Assembly (NCBI RefSeq): GCF_022758235.1
Contig: NZ_JALEBG010000001.1
Coordinates: forward strand, 1 to 64,000
Length of the DNA: 64,000 bases
Direction of reading: 5' to 3'
From: Pontibacter liquoris
GTDB lineage: Bacteria; Bacteroidota; Bacteroidia; Cytophagales; Hymenobacteraceae
Positions 57,859 through 64,000 of the stretch are shown here, one piece after another (the first letter of the stretch is position 1; every line of letters begins with the position of its first letter). Below the pieces are notes generated by a model that saw only the letters and a list, made by a program, of their open reading frames with translations, had not been told where the DNA came from and ran no database searches. Position numbers and translations under genes: made by a program.

Positions 57859-57890
57859 CAAATTTACGATAAAAACATCATATACACAAT
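57859..57890 (-). promoter_or_regulatory. Promoter of the rimP-nusA-infB operon
   Basis: On the minus strand ATTG (57890-57887) is separated by 20 nt from TAAATTTG (57866-57859). This fits the Bacteroidota housekeeping promoter, TTTG-N19-21-TAnnTTTG. A start near 57852 gives a leader of about 60 nt carrying the hairpin. The remaining gap to 58114 shows no gene. Confidence 0.55.
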
Positions 57891-58114
57891 AGTGTTCGTT
57901 TGAGGCGTATATTTTAATTCTGTAACAGAACTATATTCCAGCAAAATCCGGGGCAGGGCCATTGCACGTTGCGCAATAACCAGTGGAGGGTTTGTTCGGT
58001 AATAACACGCCGCAGTGCGTTAAAGTTCGCGCGTTTACTGCCCCTGCAGCCTGCAGGCAAGATATTATACCCTGGCATGAGATAGATAGACGCTTTCTTT
58101 GTAAGTTTGCTACA

Positions 58115-59248
58115 ATGGCGGAAACGTTTAAGAAAATAAGACGGCGGATATGGCTCATTTTCAACATCGTGGTGGTGTTGTGGGTGCTGGCGGGCGTGCT
58201 ATGCCTGCAGGTGCCGCCTTACAAGTTCTGGCCCGCCGGTTTTGTAGCCTTTTCGCTGCCCGGTGCCCTTGTCTTAAATTTCCTGTTTCTGCTGTACTGG
58301 GCGCTGCGCCGCTCCTGGGTAGTAGTGCTGCCGCTGGCGGTGCTGGTGCTGGGCCACAATTATTACAGCCGGCTGGTGGCTTTCCGGGTTGGGGAGAAAA
58401 CAGCGCCCGCAGGTGCCAAAACGCTGCAGGTGCTTTCTTACAACACGCATATTTTTAATGCTTATTTAGGCACCCCAAAGAGCCAGCAGACCACCGCCGG
58501 CGAAATGATCGACTGGATTGCCACCCACCCGGCCGATGTGTACTGCCTGCAGGAGTTTTACAGCAAGCGCCATTCCAATGTATACAACACCATCAGCAAA
58601 ATAGGCGTGCGCTACGACAAGTATAGGTTCTTTTCTGTAGCCAACATAGACCGCGAAAAGGGCGATATCGGCATTGTGATCTTTTCCAGGTACCCTATAG
58701 TTAAAAGGGGCGTGATCAACTTCGAGATGGCCAGTGCCAACCGCGTAATCTGGGCAGATATAGATGTGAAAGGTGACACGGTGCGCATCTACGCGGCTCA
58801 CCTGCAGTCGATGAGCATCAAGTCGGAAGATATCGAAAACACGTATTATGCCATTGGCGACGAGGCAAGCTTTAAGAAAGAAGGGCGCAACGTAGCGCGC
58901 CGGTTGCGGAAAGGGTTCATAGCCCGGGGCCACCAGATCGAGACGCTGCTGGCGCATGTGGCCGAGTCGCCGTACCCGGTTATTGTTTGCGGCGATTTTA
59001 ACGATATCCCTTTCAGTTATACTTACAACCAGATGGCCAAGCTGCTGGAGAATGCTTTTGTGGAGGCGGGCAGCGGGGTGGGAGCGACCTACAACGGGCC
59101 CATACCGTTTCTGCGCATCGACAACCAGTTTTACAGCCCCAGCCTGCAGGCTTACGAGTATAAAACACATTATGAGATGGGCCTTTCAGACCACTTTCCG
59201 GTATCGGTTAAGTATGTGCTGCACCCCGACACCGTACCGGCCCGTTAG
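58115..59248 (+). CDS. Membrane-anchored endonuclease/exonuclease/phosphatase family protein
   Basis: A 377-residue protein with three hydrophobic helices at the N-terminus (about residues 11-33, 42-62 and 66-85), then an EEP (DNase I-like) domain outside. Active-site motifs are in order: LSYNTHIFN, YCLQEFY (metal-binding Glu), YAAHLQS, CGDFNDIPFSYTY, and LSDHFPVS with the C-terminal Asp-His. The fold covers nucleases and phospho-/sphingo-esterases; the substrate is unknown. The start at 58115 is chosen because the protein-like sequence begins there (MAETFKKIRRRIW); the frame is open to 57983. Confidence 0.88.
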   Translation: MAETFKKIRRRIWLIFNIVVVLWVLAGVLCLQVPPYKFWPAGFVAFSLPGALVLNFLFLLYWALRRSWVVVLPLAVLVLGHNYYSRLVAFRVGEKTAPAGAKTLQVLSYNTHIFNAYLGTPKSQQTTAGEMIDWIATHPADVYCLQEFYSKRHSNVYNTISKIGVRYDKYRFFSVANIDREKGDIGIVIFSRYPIVKRGVINFEMASANRVIWADIDVKGDTVRIYAAHLQSMSIKSEDIENTYYAIGDEASFKKEGRNVARRLRKGFIARGHQIETLLAHVAESPYPVIVCGDFNDIPFSYTYNQMAKLLENAFVEAGSGVGATYNGPIPFLRIDNQFYSPSLQAYEYKTHYEMGLSDHFPVSVKYVLHPDTVPAR

Positions 59249-59369
59249 GAGATAGCAGACAATATGTATAATTTTGGCCCGAATACAGCCAGGCACCGGT
59301 TGCCGGCTACACTACTACAACAAAACGCAGCCGTATAAGACCCTCGGAGCTTATGCGCTTACCCATACC

Positions 59370-60863
59370 ATGCAACAAAAACTGAATCTCTACAACACAC
59401 TTACACGCAAAAAGGAAGAATTTGAACCCCTGCACGCCCCCTTTGTGGGCATGTATGTCTGCGGACCTACCGTGTATGGCGAACCGCACCTGGGCCATGC
59501 CCGCAGTGCCGTTACCTTCGATGTGCTTTACCGCTACCTCAAATACCTGGGGTATACCGTACGCTACGTGCGCAACGTAACGGATGTAGGCCATCTGGAA
59601 AATGACGCCGACGAAGGAGAGGATAAAATTCAGAAAAGAGCGAAGCTCGAGCACCTGGAGCCCATGGAGGTGGTGCAGCACTACACCAATATTTACCACG
59701 AGGAACTGCGCAAGCTCAACGTGCTGCCGCCCGATATTGAGCCCCGCGCCTCTGGCCACATCATCGAGCAGATCGAGATGATCCAGGAGATCCTGAAGAA
59801 CGGCCTGGCCTACGAGGTAAACGGCTCGGTATACTTTGATGTGCCGGCTTACAACAAGGGGCATCATTATGGCAAGCTCTCGGGCCGCAACATAGACGAT
59901 TTGCTCAGCAACACCCGCGCCACCGAAGGGCAGGAAGAAAAGCGTTCGCCGCTGGACTTCGCGCTCTGGAAAAAGGCCTCGCCACAGCACATCATGCGCT
60001 GGCCTTCGCCCTGGAGCGAGGGCTTTCCGGGGTGGCACCTGGAGTGCTCGGCCATGAGCCGCAAGTACTTAGGCATAACCTTTGATATACATGGCGGTGG
60101 GCTGGACCTGATGTTTCCGCACCACGAGTGCGAGATAGCGCAGAGCCAGGCCAGCGACAGCCACACGGATGCTGCCAAATACTGGGTGCACAACAACATG
60201 ATCACGGTGAATGGCCAAAAGATGGGCAAGTCGCTGGGGAACTTTATCAACCTGAGCGAGCTGTTTAGTGGCAACCACGCCATGCTGGAGGAAAAATACT
60301 CTCCCATGACGATCCGCTTTTTCATCTTGCAGGCCCACTACCGTAGCACCCTGGACTTTAGCAACGAAGCCCTGCAGGCGGCGCGCAAAGGCTATACCAA
60401 GCTGATGAACGGCCTGCGGGTGCTGGCCAAACTGAGCACCGCCGTGGAAGACGCAGGCACGCCGGATGCCCAACTGAACGAAGAGCTGCTTAAGCTGAGC
60501 GAAGACTGCTTCCGGGGCATGAACGATGACCTGAATACTGCGCGCACGATTGCCGCGTTATTTAACCTGCTCAAGAAGATCAACAGCCTTTACCTGGGGC
60601 AGCTTCCGATGGCAGCGATAACCAGGGGCACCTTCGACACGATCCGCAGCACTTATACCCAGCTGGTACTGGATGTGCTGGGCCTGCAGGAGGAGCCTTC
60701 GGGCGATGTAGAGGAGATGCTGGAGCTGGTGCTGGGCTTTTACAAAGAAGCAAAAGAAACCAAAGCCTACGACAAAGTGGACCACATCCGGGCTGAGCTG
60801 AAGAAACAGGGGATCGTAATTAAAGATTTGAAAACAGGAATTGACTGGGCTTATGAAGAATAA
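59370..60863 (+). CDS. cysS: Cysteine-tRNA ligase
   Basis: A 497-residue class I synthetase that charges tRNA(Cys). The zinc Cys31 lies in YVCGPTVYG, the HIGH motif is PHLGHA (39-44), further zinc ligands are in WHLECSAMS and HHECEIAQ, and the KMSKS loop is KMGKS at 284-288. The C-terminal helical anticodon domain follows. The true start is the ATG at 59370 ([10 protein letters not shown]); an upstream TTG at 59274 adds 32 unrelated residues. The next gene overlaps its end. Confidence 0.96.
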   Translation: MQQKLNLYNTLTRKKEEFEPLHAPFVGMYVCGPTVYGEPHLGHARSAVTFDVLYRYLKYLGYTVRYVRNVTDVGHLENDADEGEDKIQKRAKLEHLEPMEVVQHYTNIYHEELRKLNVLPPDIEPRASGHIIEQIEMIQEILKNGLAYEVNGSVYFDVPAYNKGHHYGKLSGRNIDDLLSNTRATEGQEEKRSPLDFALWKKASPQHIMRWPSPWSEGFPGWHLECSAMSRKYLGITFDIHGGGLDLMFPHHECEIAQSQASDSHTDAAKYWVHNNMITVNGQKMGKSLGNFINLSELFSGNHAMLEEKYSPMTIRFFILQAHYRSTLDFSNEALQAARKGYTKLMNGLRVLAKLSTAVEDAGTPDAQLNEELLKLSEDCFRGMNDDLNTARTIAALFNLLKKINSLYLGQLPMAAITRGTFDTIRSTYTQLVLDVLGLQEEPSGDVEEMLELVLGFYKEAKETKAYDKVDHIRAELKKQGIVIKDLKTGIDWAYEE

Positions 60864-61866
60864 TATGATAGCGCTGGTGCTGTTGCTCGCTGGTTCGCTG
60901 GCCATGTATAGCTGCGACTCTGCCACCAACGGCGGCAGCCAGCAGGTGGCCAGCACCGAAGAAGCCAAGCCGGCGGTAAAAGCGCCGGCTTTTAATGCCG
61001 ACTCCGCTTATAAGTTTGTGGCCAAGCAGGTGGCTTTCGGGCCGCGCGTGCCCAACACACCGGCGGCACAGCAAACGGGCGACTGGATCATCAGCAAGCT
61101 AAAGGAATATGGAGCCGAGGTAAAGGTTCAGAGCTTTCAGATGCGCGCTTTTGACGGCAAAATGCTTAACCTGCGCAACATCATCGCCTCTTATAACCCG
61201 CAGACGGCCAACCGCGTGCTGCTGGCTGCCCACTGGGATACGCGCCCTTTTGCCGACAAGGACAGCAGCAACCAGGATAAACCCATTGACGGGGCCAACG
61301 ACGGCGGCAGCGGCGTTGGCGTACTGCTGGAAATGGCCCGCACTATACACACCGCGCAGCAGAAACCTGCAGTAGGCGTGGATATGATCTTTTTTGACGG
61401 CGAGGATTATGGCCAGCCCGATAACAGCGGCATACCCTATAAGGAAGATACCTGGTGCCTGGGCGCGCAATACTGGAGCAAAAACAAACACGTGCCCAAC
61501 TATAAAGCCAACTACGGCATCCTGCTGGACATGGTCGGCGCTGAGAACGCCAAGTTTGCCCGCGAAGGTACTTCGATGCAACATGCCAAAGGGATTGTGG
61601 ACAAAGTATGGAAAGCGGCTAATCACATCGGCTACTCCGACTACTTTAAGTATGAGAATGCTCCCGCCATTACCGACGACCATTCTTATGTGAACAACTG
61701 GGCCAATATTCGCATGATCGACGTGATCGAATATAACATGGGCGCCCCCGACGGCGATTATTTTGGCCCTTACCATCACCGCCATACCGACAACATGGAC
61801 GTGATCAGCCCCCGGACGCTGAAAGCCGTGGGCCAGACCATGCTGCATGTAGTGTATAACGAGTAA
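60853..61866 (+). CDS. M28 family lipoprotein, glutaminyl-peptide cyclotransferase-like
   Basis: A 337-residue exported zinc enzyme. The signal ends in SLAMYSC, so it is probably a lipoprotein, followed by a Ser/Gly/Lys linker. The catalytic domain has [13 protein letters not shown] (His), [11 protein letters not shown] (Asp), IFFDGEDYG (Glu), LLDMVGA and HHRHTDNMD (His), the pattern of glutaminyl cyclases, which form N-terminal pyroglutamate, rather than of ordinary aminopeptidases. The ATG at 60853 overlaps cysS by 11 bp; another ATG at 60865 would start 1 bp after its stop, and both leave the signal peptide usable. Confidence 0.87.
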   Translation: MKNNMIALVLLLAGSLAMYSCDSATNGGSQQVASTEEAKPAVKAPAFNADSAYKFVAKQVAFGPRVPNTPAAQQTGDWIISKLKEYGAEVKVQSFQMRAFDGKMLNLRNIIASYNPQTANRVLLAAHWDTRPFADKDSSNQDKPIDGANDGGSGVGVLLEMARTIHTAQQKPAVGVDMIFFDGEDYGQPDNSGIPYKEDTWCLGAQYWSKNKHVPNYKANYGILLDMVGAENAKFAREGTSMQHAKGIVDKVWKAANHIGYSDYFKYENAPAITDDHSYVNNWANIRMIDVIEYNMGAPDGDYFGPYHHRHTDNMDVISPRTLKAVGQTMLHVVYNE

Positions 61867-61888
61867 GTTATACTTCAAAGCACTTCAT

Positions 61889-61920
61889 AAAAAAAGGTCA
61901 CCACGCGGTGCCCTTTTTTT
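61889..61920 (+). terminator. Intrinsic terminator after the glutaminyl cyclase-like gene
   Basis: The arms 61889-61902 and 61907-61920 pair with a single mismatch; A7 before and T7 after. It starts 22 bp past the stop codon. Confidence 0.83.
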
Positions 61921-61935
61921 ATGCTTAACACGATT

Positions 61936-62204
61936 TTATTTTGCACTTACTAGCTTATCCTGGCCCATCTGTTCGATGGTTACTTTTGCGATATTCTGCG
62001 AGGTTTTCTGAAAGTCATTCTCCACTTGCTGCCTGATCACTATGTTATGCGACATAGATACAGTGATCATGTTGCTGTATTGCTTGGTAGCTGCTTGGGG
62101 CTCTTCCAAGCACCTGTTAGTTGCGCGGACTGGGCACAGGCATAAAGGAGCATCAACCCAAATAGCAGGAGCGCTGCCAGCACATTTTTGACCGGGAAGT
62201 TCAT
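61936..62204 (-). pseudogene. Frameshifted small lipoprotein relic
   Basis: From the ATG at 62204 the minus strand reads a lipoprotein signal (VLAALLLFGLMLLYACAQS) and then LTGAWKSP, but this frame stops early, at 62067. One base shifted, near the CCCC run at 62097-62100, the next frame continues sensibly: PQAATKQYSNMITVSMSHN and on through QQVENDFQKTSQNIAKVTIE to a stop at 61936. The joined product (about 90 aa) resembles the start of small Bacteroidota lipoproteins with an SWK-P motif and looks cut short at the C-terminus. So there is one frameshift and probably a 3' loss. The rest of the gap to 62429 shows no gene. Confidence 0.6.
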
Positions 62205-62429
62205 ACCTTTTTCATTGCGACCGGGAATTAAGTAAAACACTATAAGAAATAACTGCAAACGGGAAATTGGGATTTGATTTCAAGTAACTGTATATAAAGA
62301 AGTTGTGCTTGTAAAAAGGGTGCTTGAAACACATAGAGCAAGCAATTGCCGGGTGAGAATTTTATTTATGCCGCTAAACTCTTAAGTTAAGGCACTCAAC
62401 TAAACAAACGATTTACTTTACCCTTATTT

Positions 62430-63731
62430 ATGAGATCTGAGAAGCAGTTAGTGGTGGCGCTTGGCCTGGCGGTGCTGCTGGGCAGCAGCCCTGTGCTGGC
62501 ACAGGAAAAGCCGCATGTTTTTAAAGGGGCCCGCATTATTCCCGTTTCCGGCGAGCCCATTGCACAGGGCGTACTGGTGGTGCAGCATGGCAAAATTACC
62601 GCCCTAGGGCCTGTTGGCAAAGTGAAGGTGCCCAAAGATGCCGTGGAGTTTGATATGACCGGCAAGGTGCTGATGCCCGGCCTGGTAGATACGCATTCGC
62701 ACCTGGGCGAAGGCTCCGGTGGCGATGGGTCGGCGGCACTGCACCCCGATGTGCGGGTGATGGATGGCATCAACCCCATAAGCGATACCTTCAAGCGGGC
62801 GCTGGCCGGCGGCATTACCACCGTGAACGTGATGCCGGGCTCAGGCCATTTGATGAGCGGCCAGACAGTATACCTCAAAATGCGCGAAGGCAAGACCATC
62901 GAAGACCTGACCTTCTGCACCGATGTGACCAACGGCATCTGCGGCGGCATGAAAATGGCCAATGGTACCAACCCCATGCGGCCGGCTCCTTTCCCGGGCA
63001 CCCGCGCCAAATCGGCGGCCATGGACCGCCAGCTGTTCCTGGACGCGCAGCAGTATCAGAAAAAAATAAAAGCCGCCAAAGGCAAAGCCGATAAAATGCC
63101 GGAACGCAAGCCGCAGCTCGACCCGATTGTAGAGATACTAGATGGCCGGCGCATTGTGCACTTCCACACCCACCGCTACGAAGATATTTTAACGGCCCTG
63201 CGCCTGCAAAAAGAGTTTGGCTTTAAGCTGGTGCTGCACCACGTGAGCGAAGCCTGGAAAGCGGTGGATGAGATTAAAGCAGCCGGTGTGCCTGCCTCCA
63301 TCATCACCCTGGATTCGCCGGGCGGTAAGGTCGAAGCCGTGGGCATTCACAACTCCAATGGCGCCGTGCTGGAGCGGGCGGGCGTGCTGACAGCCTTCCA
63401 TACAGACGATGGTATTACCGACTCCCGCCTGTTTATGCGCAACGTATCGCTGGCGGTGCGGGCCGGCATGAGCAAGGAAAAAGCGATTGAGGGTATTACG
63501 CTGGCCGGCGCCAAAATGCTGGAACTCGATGGCCGCGTAGGATCGCTGGAGAAAGGCAAAGATGCAGATTTTGTGGTGCTCAGCGGCGAGCCCTTCAGCG
63601 TGTACACGCACGTGGAGCAGACGTGGGTAGAGGGCAAAAAACGCTTTGACCTGGCCAACCCCGAGGATAAGAAGTTTGCCACTGGTGGCTATAATGCCTA
63701 CAATGGTGCACTGGATTTCCACACCGATTAA
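62430..63731 (+). CDS. Secreted amidohydrolase family protein
   Basis: A 433-residue metal-dependent amidohydrolase (imidazolonepropionase/dipeptidase-like) with a signal peptide (cleaved near VLAQEK). Metal ligands: HxH in VDTHSHLGE, His in VHFHTHRYED, LVLHHVSEAW, and the Asp of AFHTDDGITD. The beta-sandwich halves flank the barrel: VFKGARIIPVSG at the start and GSLEKGKDADFVVLSGEPF at the end. It should cut cyclic amides or peptides in the periplasm; the substrate is unknown. Another secreted protein starts 180 bp downstream on the same strand. Confidence 0.87.
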   Translation: MRSEKQLVVALGLAVLLGSSPVLAQEKPHVFKGARIIPVSGEPIAQGVLVVQHGKITALGPVGKVKVPKDAVEFDMTGKVLMPGLVDTHSHLGEGSGGDGSAALHPDVRVMDGINPISDTFKRALAGGITTVNVMPGSGHLMSGQTVYLKMREGKTIEDLTFCTDVTNGICGGMKMANGTNPMRPAPFPGTRAKSAAMDRQLFLDAQQYQKKIKAAKGKADKMPERKPQLDPIVEILDGRRIVHFHTHRYEDILTALRLQKEFGFKLVLHHVSEAWKAVDEIKAAGVPASIITLDSPGGKVEAVGIHNSNGAVLERAGVLTAFHTDDGITDSRLFMRNVSLAVRAGMSKEKAIEGITLAGAKMLELDGRVGSLEKGKDADFVVLSGEPFSVYTHVEQTWVEGKKRFDLANPEDKKFATGGYNAYNGALDFHTD

Positions 63732-63911
63732 ATCTGACAAAGGACATTTTGACAAAGGATAAAAGACGTTCTGAAGCAAGCACCTTATACTTGGCGAGCA
63801 AAGCAGAACGCATCGCAATTAATTTGCCGCTTCTATCTGAAAAATCCTTTGTCTAGCAGTCCTATGTCTAACATCTAACATCCTGCAACTAACAGCTAAA
63901 ACAGAGTCAAC

Positions 63912-64000
63912 ATGCATAAAAATATACAAAAGGCTTCTGCCATACTTGCCGCCGGGCTGGCCATACTTGGTGGGCAGCAGGCGCGCGCGCAGATCGCCAT
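63912..64000 (+). CDS. Start of a secreted protein, cut by the window edge
   Basis: Only 29 codons are visible: a signal peptide beginning MHKNIQKASAILAAGLAILG and ending QQARAQIA. It follows the amidohydrolase on the same strand, and in Bacteroidota two such amidohydrolases often lie in tandem, so it may be a second one. That is inference; the visible part shows only export. Confidence 0.7.
   Translation, partial: MHKNIQKASAILAAGLAILGGQQARAQIA

Overview
The window looks like a piece of a Bacteroidota chromosome, most likely Cytophagales and probably Hymenobacteraceae (Pontibacter/Hymenobacter-like; this placement is inference). The grounds are three core parts of the type IX secretion system (porU, porV, sprA), several proteins of types I know mainly from Bacteroidota (DUF4292, DUF3078, and a propeller plus Omp85-like barrel protein), few Shine-Dalgarno sequences, promoter-like TAnnTTTG boxes, moderate GC, and a gene order (maeB-ruvA-sprA-gcvH-vanZ; tatA-tatA-gatA-lytic transglycosylase) that fits that group. 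I saw no rRNA, tRNA, CRISPR array, transposase or prophage. Most of the window is ordinary core genome.

Layout. 0.5-7 kb, minus strand: porU-porV and a non-catalytic M16 peptidase homologue. 7-8.6 kb, minus: an MBL-fold hydrolase, pssA and purS. 8.7-14.1 kb, plus: an FAD oxidoreductase, a large propeller/barrel outer-membrane protein and a class C beta-lactamase-like hydrolase. 14.1-16 kb is the most accessory-looking stretch: an AT-rich four-helix membrane protein followed directly by an attC-like hairpin, then a monooxygenase-fold lipoprotein and a TMEM175-type channel. 16-22 kb: a SulP transporter, purQ, a YicC-type RNase, a repeat-rich spacer, an M28 peptidase, vanZ and gcvH. 22-32 kb, minus: sprA, ruvA and maeB. 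32-36 kb, minus: a LysM lytic transglycosylase, gatA and two tatA genes. A 0.8-kb AT-rich gap follows with a plus-strand terminator and no ORF (a small-RNA candidate). 36.7-44.6 kb, minus: an envelope and surface-polysaccharide cluster (EnvC-like, DUF4292, TPR, sugar nucleotidyltransferase, dut, flippase, enoyl-CoA hydratase).

44.9-52.7 kb, plus, holds the most interesting genes. A bacteriophytochrome photosensory module (PAS-GAF-PHY with the bilin Cys and the usual chromophore-pocket residues) stops where its histidine kinase should begin. The next gene is a 1365-residue CheB-CheR-coiled coil-PAS-histidine kinase, and the one after is a small IsdG/ABM-fold monooxygenase. These may form a split light-sensing system. 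52.9-57.8 kb, minus, is the classic rimP-nusA-infB operon, with a recognisable promoter and a leader hairpin that could be an attenuator. 58-64 kb, plus: an endonuclease/exonuclease/phosphatase-fold protein, cysS, a glutaminyl cyclase-like M28 lipoprotein, a frameshifted lipoprotein relic (minus strand), an amidohydrolase and the start of another secreted protein.

Across the whole window the heptamer AAGTATA (TATACTT on the other strand) is strikingly over-represented. By eye I count about 78 copies on the two strands, against about 8 expected for a random 7-mer. It is densest between genes, with five AAGTAT copies in 76 bp upstream of the SulP gene. None of the annotated features explains it.
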